From Actinosynnema sp040640215 (GTDB lineage: Bacteria > Actinomycetota > Actinomycetes > Mycobacteriales > Pseudonocardiaceae), in contig NZ_JBFABG010000019.1 in assembly GCF_040640215.1 (NCBI RefSeq), forward strand, positions 34,543 to 98,542: DNA of 64,000 nt, read 5' to 3'. This document shows positions 9,220 through 18,181 of the stretch, piece by piece. The number at the start of each line of letters is the position of its first letter. The first letter of the stretch is position 1. Position numbers and translations under genes: made by a program. Under the pieces are notes generated by a model. That model made no database searches. It was given only the letters and a program-made list of their open reading frames with translations, and was not told the origin of the DNA.

Positions 9220-12126
9220 GGGGGTCAAGCGGACACCGTCCAGCTCGACCAGCACCGCACCGTCATCGTCGCACACCAGGATGTCGGCGGGGCCGCCCTG
9301 CGGGGTGTTGGTCACCAGTCCCCACATGGACGGAGTCCAGCGGCCGACGACGGTGATCCGCTCGACCGTGAGCACAGCGTCGACCGCGTGCCGCCCGGCC
9401 GCCACCTCCAACATCCCGTCCAGCAGGTCCGGGGGGAAGCTGAAGTCCACCTCGCTGGGTGCGGGGCTGGTCAACCGCAGCACCACGGAGTTCCCGTGCC
9501 GGTCCGCAGTGCGCACACCGGAGGATTGCGGGTCCGCGACTGTTCCGCCCGGTAGCGCCGCACCGCCACCGGGGTGCCGTATCCGGTGGCGCAGCAGCGC
9601 GGGGAGCCGGCGGGCCGTGCGCCGCCCTGACAGGCGGACGATCCCCTCTGCCAGACAGTCCCTGGCCGGTGACCGGCCGGTGTCGGGCGCTTCGGTGATG
9701 CGGAACCGCCAGCGGCCGGGTGGGCCGGCCGTCCCGGCGGCCTCCAACGCCGCGCCGTGCCGGATCGCCGGGTCGCAGACCACGCTCAGGTCTTCGATGG
9801 TGGCCTGTGCCGAGCCGCACAGGCGGTGGGCGGCCACGGCCGCCAACTCCACCAGTTCACCCGGTGTCGGAGCACCGCGGACGTCCCGGTCCCGAGCACC
9901 TCCACGGCGGCCGGCGGTAGTGCGCCACCGCACGACGCGTTCCTCGGTGGCGTGGTCGGACAGCAGCGGATGAGCCTGTTCGGCAGGTCCGCCTGTAGAC
10001 GGTGCCCAGTACCGCTGCCCGTGCCAGGGGTAGGGCGGGAGGCTCACCTGCCGGCCGGCAGGCACGATCTGTTCCCACCGAACGGTGTGCCCGGCTTCGT
10101 AAAGACCGACCGCAACGTCCACAAGAGACTCCCATACCGAGACAGCCCTCCCGGCCGTGGGTGCGCTGTCGAGGAAGGCACCGGCGGAGGTGAAGTGCAG
10201 CACGAAGTGGTCTGACGCGGCGGGTGGGGCCGCATCGGCCCCAGGAGCTCGCGCCCGCTGCGGCTCGGCCGCTCGGTCCGCGTCGACTCCGTCACCGCAC
10301 TGACGCGCGGCCACATTTCCAGGGCCGCTGCCCACCACGGCCGTCAGTCGCACGCCCCAGTCGTGCCACAGGGCGATCAGCCCCGCCGACAGCATCCTCG
10401 GTGCGAGATCCGGCCCAGTGGGGTGGAGCCTGCCGGCTGATCGCCGCAGGGATGCCGCGCACTCCTGGGCGGCGTCGCGGAACGCGGTGCTGCGCCGGGA
10501 CAACTCCTCGACCACCACGTGGGCGACTGGCTCATCGCGGAGGGCGAACAGCACACCCGGCGGGTTCCCCACCGGGGTGGCACGCAGTGGCCGGGGCTCC
10601 CGCCGCAGGGCGTCCACCATGCCCGCACGGTCGTCGGCCCGAAACACGCGTCGGTAGGGGTGATGCGCCCGACGGGCCGCCGCAGTGTGGCAGACGTCGG
10701 CCAACGGCACCTCCGGTGAGGTCTCCAGGAAATGGGCGTGGGCCGTGGCGGCGGCGTCGAGGCTGTCCGGGTGCCGTGCCGAGAGCACCAGCAGGAAAGG
10801 GTCTCCGTCCGGTGCGCTGCTCCGCACCGGGCAGTCGATCGATCCCAGCACGGCGTGCACGTTGGTGCCGGTCACGCTGAAGGAGTTGACACCGGCCACC
10901 AGCCGGTCCCGTTCGGGCAGGGGCGTCGACGCCGTCACCACCGAGCAGGGCATCTCGTCCCACCGCAGCGCCGGCGTCGGCGTGGTGTGGTGCAGCGTCG
11001 CGGGCAGCACTCGGTGGTGGAGCGCCAAGGCGGCTTTGAGCAGTCCGCTGAGTCCGGCGACGGGCTCCTGGTGGCCGAGGTTGCCCCGTACGGAGCTCAG
11101 CAGGAACGGGCGTCCCGGCGGCCGTCCGGGACCGAGCACGGACGCCAGCGCGGTGATCTCCACCGGGTCGCCTGCCGGGGTCCCGACACCGTGGGTCTCG
11201 ACGAACGACACCTGGGCGGGCTCCACCCCCGCGTCCTCGTAGGCCAGGCGCAAGGTTTCCTCCTGCGTCACGCCGGACGGGGCGAGCATCGTCGAACTCG
11301 CGCGGCCGTCGTTCGTGACGGCGCTTCCGAGCACGACCGCGTACACCCGGTCGCCGTCCTGCCGGGCAGCGGACAGCGGCTTCAACACGACGACCACGCA
11401 CCCCTCCCCCCGGACGAACCCGTCCGCCCCGGCGTCGGCGAACGCGCTCCTTCCCCGGGCTGACAACACGCCGGCCCGGCCGTAGGCGATGGTCTCCTCG
11501 GGGGACAGGATGAGGTGGACCGCTCCCGCCACCGCCAATCCGCATTCGCCGTCGCGCAGGCTTCGACAGGCCAGGTGCAGCGCGGCCAACCCGCCCGAGC
11601 AGTTGGTGTCCACGGTCATGCTCGGGCCGCGCAGGTCGAACTGGAAGGACACCTGCCCGCTCAGGCCGGCGTTGCCCGCCGCTCCGATCACCGAGAACAT
11701 GTCCAGGAGACCGTCACGCGCCAGCAGGTGCCAGTAGTGCGACGCGGCCTTCGCCGTGAACACGCCCGTTCGGTGCGTCTCAGTGCCTCCGGGGATGACA
11801 CCGGCGTCCTCGAAAGCCTCCCACGTCGTCTCCAACATCAATCGCTGCTGGGGATCCATGTGCGCGGCCTGCCGTCGGCCGATGCCGAAGAAGTCGGCGT
11901 CGAACGACGAGATGTCGTCGATCGACCCCATGCGCGCGGCGGGCCGGTGCCGGCTGCCCTCGTCGATGCCGGCGAGCGGCCGAAGGCCGTACCGGTCCGC
12001 GCTGATCGGACCCACGACGTCGACCCCGTCGCACAGAGCCCGCCAGAGGGCCAGGGGCCCCCGGACGCGCGGGAAGCGGCATCCGGCACCGACCACGGCG
12101 ATCGGCTCGTCGTTGTCACGCGTCAT
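9193..12126 (-). CDS. Free-standing ketosynthase with vestigial AT and DH domains
   Basis: The 977-residue type I PKS protein begins MTRDNDEPIAVVGAGCRFP. Residues ~7-430 are a ketosynthase with the full triad: Cys176 in VDTNCSGGL (the usual ACSSS is altered but Cys stays), His312 in THGVGTPAGDP and His352 in NLGHQEPVAG. Residues ~440-690 look like a shrunken acyltransferase: VVGSGPG (~598-603) stands where an active AT has GHSxG, so Ser and His are missing. The post-AT linker VSLPPYPWHGQRYW follows at 695-707. Residues ~718-977 are a dehydratase-like hot-dog region that keeps FPPDLLDGMLE but lacks the DHxxxG histidine (DRDVRGAP instead). There is no ACP. It therefore probably condenses chains on an ACP carried elsewhere, most simply the AT-ACP protein at 30.7 kb. 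It is divergent from the carboxylase operon. Confidence 0.85.
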   Translation of the reverse strand: MTRDNDEPIAVVGAGCRFPRVRGPLALWRALCDGVDVVGPISADRYGLRPLAGIDEGSRHRPAARMGSIDDISSFDADFFGIGRRQAAHMDPQQRLMLETTWEAFEDAGVIPGGTETHRTGVFTAKAASHYWHLLARDGLLDMFSVIGAAGNAGLSGQVSFQFDLRGPSMTVDTNCSGGLAALHLACRSLRDGECGLAVAGAVHLILSPEETIAYGRAGVLSARGRSAFADAGADGFVRGEGCVVVVLKPLSAARQDGDRVYAVVLGSAVTNDGRASSTMLAPSGVTQEETLRLAYEDAGVEPAQVSFVETHGVGTPAGDPVEITALASVLGPGRPPGRPFLLSSVRGNLGHQEPVAGLSGLLKAALALHHRVLPATLHHTTPTPALRWDEMPCSVVTASTPLPERDRLVAGVNSFSVTGTNVHAVLGSIDCPVRSSAPDGDPFLLVLSARHPDSLDAAATAHAHFLETSPEVPLADVCHTAAARRAHHPYRRVFRADDRAGMVDALRREPRPLRATPVGNPPGVLFALRDEPVAHVVVEELSRRSTAFRDAAQECAASLRRSAGRLHPTGPDLAPRMLSAGLIALWHDWGVRLTAVVGSGPGNVAARQCGDGVDADRAAEPQRARAPGADAAPPAASDHFVLHFTSAGAFLDSAPTAGRAVSVWESLVDVAVGLYEAGHTVRWEQIVPAGRQVSLPPYPWHGQRYWAPSTGGPAEQAHPLLSDHATEERVVRWRTTAGRRGGARDRDVRGAPTPGELVELAAVAAHRLCGSAQATIEDLSVVCDPAIRHGAALEAAGTAGPPGRWRFRITEAPDTGRSPARDCLAEGIVRLSGRRTARRLPALLRHRIRHPGGGAALPGGTVADPQSSGVRTADRHGNSVVLRLTSPAPSEVDFSFPPDLLDGMLEVAAGRHAVDAVLTVERITVVGRWTPSMWGLVTNTPQGGPADILVCDDDGAVLVELDGVRLTPSPLSARIR

Positions 12127-12288
12127 GGCTGGACCTCACTCGATCGAGTCAGGACATCGTCTGAGCGATCTCCGGACGCCACCAGTGCCGTACGTCCTGG
12201 GACCTTCGGCCCGGAGGCACCGGGGGTGCCGACCGGCGACCATGGGTCCAGCCCTGACCGGTCGTGTCCTCGGCGGGAGGCGGAACGC
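12127..12288. promoter_or_regulatory. Divergent promoter region between KS gene and carboxylase operon
   Basis: The 162-base gap must drive both the leftward KS gene and the rightward carboxylase/ALDH operon. The only clear element is GGGAGG at 12275-12280, the ribosome binding site of the carboxylase gene. Open frame continues across the gap on the + strand, but the upstream part is antisense to the KS gene. Confidence 0.4.
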
Positions 12289-14010
12289 GTGGTCGAAAGC
12301 CTGCTCACCAGAGTCGCGGCGACCGCGGACCGGTGGCACCGCTGCACCGGGTGCCGCCGGTGGTGGCCGCGACGTGCGCTTCCTCCCGGTTGGACCTGCC
12401 CGGGGTGCGCGGCTCCGTTCCGGATGCCGGCCGCGGACCGGATCACCTCTCTCGTGGACCCGGGCACCTTCCGTGAGTTCGAGGCGACGCTGACACCAGG
12501 CGATCCACTCGGTTTCCACGACCGCGTCCCCTACCCCCGGCGGTGCGCCCAGGTCCGCGCACGGACCGGCCTGTGGGAGTCGGCCGTGTTCGGCACCGCC
12601 GACATCGCGGGCCGGCGAGTCGTCATGGTCGTGTTCGACTTCGCATTCCTCGGTGGGTCCATGGGGGTGGTGGCGGGTGAGAAGCTCGCCCAGGCGGCGG
12701 AGATCGCATCACGCGAGTGCGTGCCGCTGGTGACGGTGTCGGCCTCGGGCGGCGGGCGTATGCAAGAGGGTGCTTTCGCCCTGTTCCAGGGAGCCAAGAC
12801 CGCAGCGGCGATCAGCGCTCTCCGGGACGCGGGCATCCCCTACATCAGCGTGCTCACCGACCCGGTGATCGGCGGCGTCCAAGTGTCCTTCGCCAGCGCC
12901 GGTGACGTCGTGGTGGTGGAGGAGGGCACGCGGGCGGGCTTCGCCGGCCGTCGCGTGGTCGAGCAGACCACCGGACGCACCCTGCCCGCCGACTTCCAGA
13001 CCGATGCCTTTCTGCTGCGGCACGGGCACGTGGACATCGTCGCGCCACGCCGGGAACTGTCGCAGTGCCTGGCACGCCTGGTGGCGTACGCGGTACCGGC
13101 ACGGCGCGCACAGGACTGCGGCACCGGTGATCCGGTGCACCGCGCGGTGCCGCGGATGCTCCAGGACGACACCGATCCTTGGGACGCGGTCGTCGCGGTA
13201 CGGGCCGTGCACCGTCCTAGACTGGCGCACTACCTGGCCACCGTCTTCACCGACACGATGGAACTGCACGGTGACCGCAGGCGCGACGACGACGCGATGG
13301 TCTTCACCGGACTGGCGCGATTGGACGGAGATCCCGTGGTCGTCATCGGGCACAACAGGATCACCGACGGCCCGCGACGCAACAGCGGAATGGCGAGCCC
13401 GGCCGGCTACCGCAAAGCGACGCGGGTGATGCTCCTGGCGGCGCGTTGGTCCATCCCGGTGGTGACGTTCGTCGACACGCCCGGCGCGCACCCCGCGGCC
13501 GATGCCGAGGCGGACAACCAGTCCGCTGCCATCGCCGAGACCATGCTCACCGCTTCGCGACTGCCCACCCCTGTGCTGTGCGTCGTCATCGGCGAAGGTG
13601 GTAGCGGCGGAGCCCTGGCACTGTCCATCGGTGACCGGCTGCTCATGCAGCACAACGCGACCTTCTCCATCATCAGCCCGGAAGGGTGCGCGGCGATCCT
13701 GTTCTCCGACAGCACCAAAGCACCGCAGGCCGCCCGCGCCCTGCACCTGCGCGCCACCGACCTGTACCGGCACGAGCTGATCGACGGCATCGTGCAAGAA
13801 CCGCCCGGCGGCGCGCACACCGACCCGCCGCGCGCGGCCGACCTGCTGGCCACCGCCCTGCGCCGGCACCTGGCCGAACTGCGGGGGACGGACGGCCGGC
13901 AGCTCGTGGCGCGCCGCAACCGCCGGCTGCGGGCCCTGGGCGGCGACTGGTGCCGACCCGGTGTCGCCACTGACCACGCCCCCGGACAGGACGAGGACGA
14001 CCGTGGATGA
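12289..14010 (+). CDS. Fused acyl-CoA carboxylase carboxyltransferase (AccD-AccA type)
   Basis: The 573-residue protein combines both carboxyltransferase halves in the order beta-alpha. An N-terminal zinc ribbon is visible as CTGC (residues ~18-21) and CPGC. The AccD half holds SASGGGRMQEG and GGVQVSFASAGDVVVVEEG; the AccA half starts near residue 290 with FTDTMELHGDRRRDDDAMV and contains TFVDTPGAHPAADAEADNQ and GEGGSGGALALSIGD. The GTG start at 12289 follows GGGAGG by 8 bases. It transfers CO2 from carboxybiotin to acetyl-CoA or a longer acyl-CoA, giving malonyl-type extender units. The next three genes overlap one another (8, 4 and 1 bases), so the complex is co-translated. Fusion of the subunits and location inside a PKS cluster suggest a private supply of extender rather than the housekeeping enzyme. 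Confidence 0.9.
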   Translation: MVESLLTRVAATADRWHRCTGCRRWWPRRALPPGWTCPGCAAPFRMPAADRITSLVDPGTFREFEATLTPGDPLGFHDRVPYPRRCAQVRARTGLWESAVFGTADIAGRRVVMVVFDFAFLGGSMGVVAGEKLAQAAEIASRECVPLVTVSASGGGRMQEGAFALFQGAKTAAAISALRDAGIPYISVLTDPVIGGVQVSFASAGDVVVVEEGTRAGFAGRRVVEQTTGRTLPADFQTDAFLLRHGHVDIVAPRRELSQCLARLVAYAVPARRAQDCGTGDPVHRAVPRMLQDDTDPWDAVVAVRAVHRPRLAHYLATVFTDTMELHGDRRRDDDAMVFTGLARLDGDPVVVIGHNRITDGPRRNSGMASPAGYRKATRVMLLAARWSIPVVTFVDTPGAHPAADAEADNQSAAIAETMLTASRLPTPVLCVVIGEGGSGGALALSIGDRLLMQHNATFSIISPEGCAAILFSDSTKAPQAARALHLRATDLYRHELIDGIVQEPPGGAHTDPPRAADLLATALRRHLAELRGTDGRQLVARRNRRLRALGGDWCRPGVATDHAPGQDEDDRG

Positions 14011-14548
14011 CCGACTCGCGAACGGGCCCAGCCCACCGCACGACGACTCCGTGGCGGCGGTCGCGGCTGTTCACGAGGTGTTGGCACTGCTCGGGGCCGG
14101 GCGGGCGGGACAGGTCCGGGTGCGCAACGGCCGGTTCGAACTCGACGTCACGCTGCACCCCGAGGCGGCAGGTGCCCACGGCGATGGCAGACTCGCCGAA
14201 CCCAAGCCCGCGGGCTCCCGCCCCACCGGCATCGGCCCCACCGGGATCGGCCCCACCGACGAGGGTTCGGCGGAGATCCGGATCACCGCGCCCGCGATCG
14301 GCGTCTTCCACCGGCGTTCCGCGCCGGGAGAACCTCCGCTGGTGCAAGTCGGCGACCGGGTCGTGGCCGGGCACGAACTCGGCCTGATCGAGGCGATGAA
14401 GTCGTTCACCCCCGTCGTGGCCGACCGGGCGGGCGTGGTCAGCGCCATCCACGTCGAGGACGCCGATGTGGTCGAGTACGGACAGGCCCTGATCGACCTG
14501 GTGCCCGACCCGGTCGGCGGACAGGAGCCCCAGGTGGGTGCGCCGTGA
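14003..14548 (+). CDS. Biotin carboxyl carrier protein of the cluster carboxylase
   Basis: The ~181-residue protein has the lipoyl/biotinyl fold at its C terminus with the biotinylation site EAMKSFTP; the usual AMKM methionine is replaced by Ser, which other BCCPs tolerate. The middle carries a small direct repeat, PTGIGPTGIGPTDEG, likely a flexible linker before the swinging domain. The GTG at 14003 lies inside the upstream carboxyltransferase gene (8-base overlap) and its stop overlaps the biotin carboxylase start by four bases (GTGA), showing translational coupling. It shuttles carboxybiotin between the two neighbouring subunits. Confidence 0.88.
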   Translation: MDDRLANGPSPPHDDSVAAVAAVHEVLALLGAGRAGQVRVRNGRFELDVTLHPEAAGAHGDGRLAEPKPAGSRPTGIGPTGIGPTDEGSAEIRITAPAIGVFHRRSAPGEPPLVQVGDRVVAGHELGLIEAMKSFTPVVADRAGVVSAIHVEDADVVEYGQALIDLVPDPVGGQEPQVGAP

Positions 14549-15915
14549 TCGACACCCTGCTCGTCGGCAACCGCGGTGAGGTCGCGGTGCGGATCGTCAG
14601 GGCCTGTCGGCTGCTCGGCATCCGCAGCGTCGTGGCCCATTCGATGGCGGACCGCGACACCCTGCCGGTCCGCTTGGCGGACGATCGGGTCTGCCTCGGG
14701 CCGGCCCAGGCCGGGCACAGCTACCTGTCCATCCCGGCGCTGCTCTACGCCTGCGTCCGCGTCGATGCCGATGCCGTGCACCCCGGCTACGGGTTCCTCG
14801 CCGAGAACTCGGATTTCGCCGCCGCCTGCCGCGACAGCGGCATCACCTGGATCGGACCCAGCCCCGAGCACATCGCCCTGCTCGGGGACAAGATCGCCAC
14901 GCGCAACGAGATGGTGCGAGCGGGCATACCCGTACCGCCGGGATCGCGGACCCATGTGACGGACTTGCACGACGCGACCCGCCAAGCGCGGGACATCGGC
15001 TACCCGATCGCGCTCAAGTCCGCGTCGGGTGGTGGTGGCCGTGGCGTCCTGCGCGTGGGAGACGCCGGCCACCTCGCGGAGTGCTACGGCAGGGCAAGGG
15101 ACTCCGCACGAGCGCTGTTCCAGGACAGCCGCCTCTACGTGGAGAAATGGGTCGACAACGCGCGGCACGTCGAGGTCCAAGTCCTCGGCGACCGCCACGG
15201 CGACGTCATCACCCTCGGGGAGCGGGACTGCTCGGTGCAGCGGCGCAACCAGAAGCTCATCGAGGAGTCTCCCGCGCCCGGACTCACGCCGGCGGTGCGC
15301 GAGGCGCTGGGGGACTGGGCGGGCCGGGCGGCACGGCACCTCGGCCTGCGCAACCTCGCCACGGTCGAGTTCCTCGTCGACGACCGCGGCGAGGTGTTCT
15401 TCACCGAGATCAACCCGAGACTGCAGGTCGAACACCCGGTGACCGAGTCGGTCACCGGGCAGGACCTGGTGGCATGGATGATCCGCGAGGCGACGGGTGA
15501 GCCCGTGCCGTGCACTCAGGACGAGGTGAGGTCGCGCGGACACGCTCTGGAGGCCAGGATCACCGCCGAAGACCCTGAGAACGACTGGGTACCCGGCTGC
15601 GGGACGGTGACCGGGTACGTCGTCCCCGGCGGGCCGGGCATTCGCGTCGACACCTGGCTCACCCACGGTACCGTCGTGTCCCCCCACTACGATCCGCTCC
15701 TGGCCAAGGTCGTCTCGTGGGGGCCCGACCGGGACACGGCCCGCCGCCGGTTGATCCAAGCGCTGGATGAGTTCACGTGCGACGGCGTCGCCCACAACGC
15801 CAAGGCGCTCACCGCGATCCTGCGTCACGACGAGTTCTCCAGCGGAGAGCACCGGGCGGGTGTGGTCGAGCGGGCCTGCCCGCGCCGCGCCCCGAACGAC
15901 GAGGTGGACCTCTGA
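14545..15915 (+). CDS. Biotin carboxylase subunit of the cluster carboxylase
   Basis: The 456-residue protein is a full-length biotin carboxylase (ATP-grasp). It has the N-terminal NRGEVAVRIVRACR, HPGYGFLAENSDFA, the glycine-rich ATP lid SASGGGGRGV, EKWVDNARHVEVQVLGD, ERDCSVQRRNQKLIEE, and FFTEINPRLQVEHPVTE with the catalytic Glu/Asn/Arg cluster. It carboxylates biotin on the preceding carrier protein using ATP and bicarbonate. The GTG start overlaps the BCCP stop and its own stop overlaps the ATG of the aldehyde dehydrogenase gene. No fused BCCP domain is present, unlike most actinobacterial AccA3-type proteins, which are ~600 residues; the split organisation is closer to the enterobacterial-type ACC. 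Confidence 0.92.
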   Translation: MIDTLLVGNRGEVAVRIVRACRLLGIRSVVAHSMADRDTLPVRLADDRVCLGPAQAGHSYLSIPALLYACVRVDADAVHPGYGFLAENSDFAAACRDSGITWIGPSPEHIALLGDKIATRNEMVRAGIPVPPGSRTHVTDLHDATRQARDIGYPIALKSASGGGGRGVLRVGDAGHLAECYGRARDSARALFQDSRLYVEKWVDNARHVEVQVLGDRHGDVITLGERDCSVQRRNQKLIEESPAPGLTPAVREALGDWAGRAARHLGLRNLATVEFLVDDRGEVFFTEINPRLQVEHPVTESVTGQDLVAWMIREATGEPVPCTQDEVRSRGHALEARITAEDPENDWVPGCGTVTGYVVPGGPGIRVDTWLTHGTVVSPHYDPLLAKVVSWGPDRDTARRRLIQALDEFTCDGVAHNAKALTAILRHDEFSSGEHRAGVVERACPRRAPNDEVDL

Positions 15916-17444
15916 TGGCCCCGCCCGACCCCGCAGTGTCGACGGGACGGATGTACACCGCTTACATCGCCGGCCGTGACGTCGTCCTCCAGCAGGTCGT
16001 CCGTCCCGCTGTGGCCCCCCTCTCGGCGGATCTGTTCGTCCAACAGTCACCGATCCTCGGCCGTTGTGCTCTTGCGGGCCCGGACGAGGTGCGCGCTGCT
16101 ACCGCTGCGGCCGTGGCGGCGGCACCGCTGTGGGCCGGTGTGCCACCGGCGGACAGGTTCACGCTGGGACCGGTCTTCTGCCGCAGGTTGGCGGATGCCG
16201 CCGGGGAGTTCACGGCCCTGCTCGTGGCCGAGGGCTGCCCGAGGCGCATCGCCGACTGGCTCCTCGACAGCATGCTCGGGATGTTCGACGCCGAGTCGTG
16301 CCGCTGGTACCTCCGCCTGGTGCGGCACGAGTGGCGCGACGGCGACCGGCGGTTGGTCCTGCAGCACCACCCCGACGGGGTGCTCGCGATCAACCCGCCC
16401 GGCAACGCACCCGCTTTCAGCGCGGCGACTGCGGCGCTGCACGGGCTCATGGCCGGCAACGCCGTCGTCGTCCGCATACCCCGGCGTTTCCCGTCGAGCA
16501 CGACGTTCCTGCTGCGCCACGTGCTCGTGCCGAGTCTGGAGGACGTGCACGCCCCACCCGGGACGCTGAACTTCTTCTGCAGCGGACCAGATCCCGTGCT
16601 CCGGCAGTGGCTCGACGATCCTGGCGTCGACGACATCGTCTACTACGGCAACAGCGAGCGCGGTCTGAGCTTTGAGCGCGCGTGCCTGGACCGAGGGAAG
16701 AAGGCCGTGCTCGAGCTGTCGGGCAACGACACCGTCGTCGTGTGGAAGGACGCCTCGATCCCCGACGCGGTCGAGTCCCTGGTGACGGCTTTTCACGGAT
16801 CCGGTCAGATGTGCGTCGCGCCGAACCGCGCCGTGGTCCACCCCTCGGTGGCCGATGAGCTCGTCGAGGCGCTGCGCCTGCGGGTGGCCGAGATCAAACC
16901 CGGCAGACCGGAGGACAGCACGACGCTGCTCACCCCTGTTCCCGGTGACGCGTACATCGCCGTGCTGAGGGAAGCACGGGCCGCCGGAGCGGTCCTGGTG
17001 TGTGGTGGCAAGCGGTTGACCCTCGCCGGCACACCGCACTCCGACGGGCCCTTCCTGGAGCCCACCCTGCTCCGGGTCGACGGCCTGAGTACCGCAGCGG
17101 ACCTGAGTGCGGTCTGCGAGGAAACCTTCTTCCCCCTGCTGTCGCTGGTCGTACCGCACCCGGAGGCTGACGACGAGCGTCTGCTCTCGGACGTGATCGG
17201 CTTCCTCAACCGCAACCGCTACGGGCTGCGCAACTCCCTGTGGACCGGTGATCCCGGTGTCGCCGAGCGGTTCGTGGCCGGTGTCCGCAACGGAGCCATG
17301 CTCAAGGTGAACCAAGTGCACCTCGACTTCGTGCACCTGCTGCCCAGCCACGGCGGTACGGGCCGGTCGGGGGGCGTCCACGGGGAAGCGGCGTACATGT
17401 TCCTCAAGACCAGCCACCTGCAATCGGCGGTGTTCGGCCCGTGA
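15915..17444 (+). CDS. Aldehyde dehydrogenase-fold protein, possible acyl-CoA/acyl-ACP reductase
   Basis: The 509-residue protein has the ALDH core: NPPGNAPAFSAATAAL in the cofactor region, the general base Glu in LELSGNDTVVVWKDA, the nucleophile Cys in GSGQMCVAPNRAVV, and EETFFPLLSLVV for the NAD ribose. The long N terminus and the phrasing around NPPGNAP...GNAVVVRIP are reminiscent of acyl-CoA reductases, so it could either reduce a thioester to an aldehyde or oxidise an aldehyde to an acid. ATG 15915 overlaps the biotin carboxylase stop by one base (TGATG), placing it firmly in the carboxylase operon. It ends 11 bases from the convergent SDR gene. A reductive chain release feeding the WS/DGAT enzymes is attractive but unproven. 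Confidence 0.8.
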   Translation: MAPPDPAVSTGRMYTAYIAGRDVVLQQVVRPAVAPLSADLFVQQSPILGRCALAGPDEVRAATAAAVAAAPLWAGVPPADRFTLGPVFCRRLADAAGEFTALLVAEGCPRRIADWLLDSMLGMFDAESCRWYLRLVRHEWRDGDRRLVLQHHPDGVLAINPPGNAPAFSAATAALHGLMAGNAVVVRIPRRFPSSTTFLLRHVLVPSLEDVHAPPGTLNFFCSGPDPVLRQWLDDPGVDDIVYYGNSERGLSFERACLDRGKKAVLELSGNDTVVVWKDASIPDAVESLVTAFHGSGQMCVAPNRAVVHPSVADELVEALRLRVAEIKPGRPEDSTTLLTPVPGDAYIAVLREARAAGAVLVCGGKRLTLAGTPHSDGPFLEPTLLRVDGLSTAADLSAVCEETFFPLLSLVVPHPEADDERLLSDVIGFLNRNRYGLRNSLWTGDPGVAERFVAGVRNGAMLKVNQVHLDFVHLLPSHGGTGRSGGVHGEAAYMFLKTSHLQSAVFGP

Positions 17445-17455
17445 CCCCGGCGCGG

Positions 17456-18181
17456 TCAGAACCGCAGACCCCCGTCTACCCGCAGCACTTGGCCGGTGAT
17501 GCCGGTCGCCCGATCCGAGACCAGGAATCCCACCACGGCAGCGACCTCTTCGGGGGTGCCGAACCGACCCATCGGGATGAGCGGCTTCCACCTGTCCTCG
17601 TAGTGCCGGGTGGCGCTGGTGCTGATGAAGCCGGGGGCTACGGCGTTCACCCTGATTCCGAACCGCCGCAGTTCCTTGGCCAACGACAGGGTGAAGCCGG
17701 TGAGCGCGGCCTTGGACGAGGCGTAGTTGACCTGTCCGGCGTTGCCGTCCAAGCCCACCACCGACGACAGCGTCACCACCGCGCCACCGCGCCGGCTCAT
17801 CAGGTCGGGCATCACTTCGCGCGTCACCCGAAACGCCCCGGTGAGGTTGACCTCCAGCACCCGGTGCCACGCTTCGTCGCTCATCCGGGTCAGCCACGCG
17901 TCCTGCATGACCCCCGCGTTGTTGACCACAACGGAGGCGGGCCCCAGGGTGTCGCGCGCCCGCTCGACGAACCGCCGCACCGAAGCGGTGTCGGTCACGT
18001 CGCATCGCGCGCTCAGCACGGCTGTGCCGAAGCGTTCCGCCTCGGCGACCGTCCGCGTCGCCGACTCGTCGTCGGACTCGTAGCAGAAGGCGACGTCGTA
18101 GCCGTCACGAGTCAGAGCGGTGACCACCGCACGGCCGATACCGCGTGAACCACCGGTCACCACGGCCACCCGACGGCTCAT
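17456..18181 (-). CDS. 3-oxoacyl-ACP reductase (FabG-type SDR)
   Basis: The 241-residue classical SDR shows the NADPH motif TGGSRGIG at residues ~10-17, NNAG in the middle, the catalytic Ser in TLSSVVG, YASSK (YxxxK) and the terminal VDGG typical of FabG. It reduces beta-ketoacyl thioesters to beta-hydroxyacyl thioesters. Its ATG overlaps the stop of the upstream LuxR-type regulator gene by four bases (ATGA), so regulator and reductase are translated together. It may complement the KR domain of the megasynthase or serve the free-standing KS. Confidence 0.88.
   Translation of the reverse strand: MSRRVAVVTGGSRGIGRAVVTALTRDGYDVAFCYESDDESATRTVAEAERFGTAVLSARCDVTDTASVRRFVERARDTLGPASVVVNNAGVMQDAWLTRMSDEAWHRVLEVNLTGAFRVTREVMPDLMSRRGGAVVTLSSVVGLDGNAGQVNYASSKAALTGFTLSLAKELRRFGIRVNAVAPGFISTSATRHYEDRWKPLIPMGRFGTPEEVAAVVGFLVSDRATGITGQVLRVDGGLRF

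Noticed and set aside
11515..12288. N-terminal extension of the carboxyltransferase reading frame upstream to 11515
   Set aside because: The extension is antisense to the KS gene and unlike any carboxyltransferase; a ribosome binding site at 12275-12280 and the zinc ribbon support the start at 12289.
12709..13977. 422-codon minus-strand frame across the carboxyltransferase gene
   Set aside because: Antisense shadow of the AccD-AccA gene.
14071..16050. 659-codon minus-strand open frame across the BCCP/biotin carboxylase genes
   Set aside because: Antisense shadow of the biotin carboxylase; no domain and biased composition.
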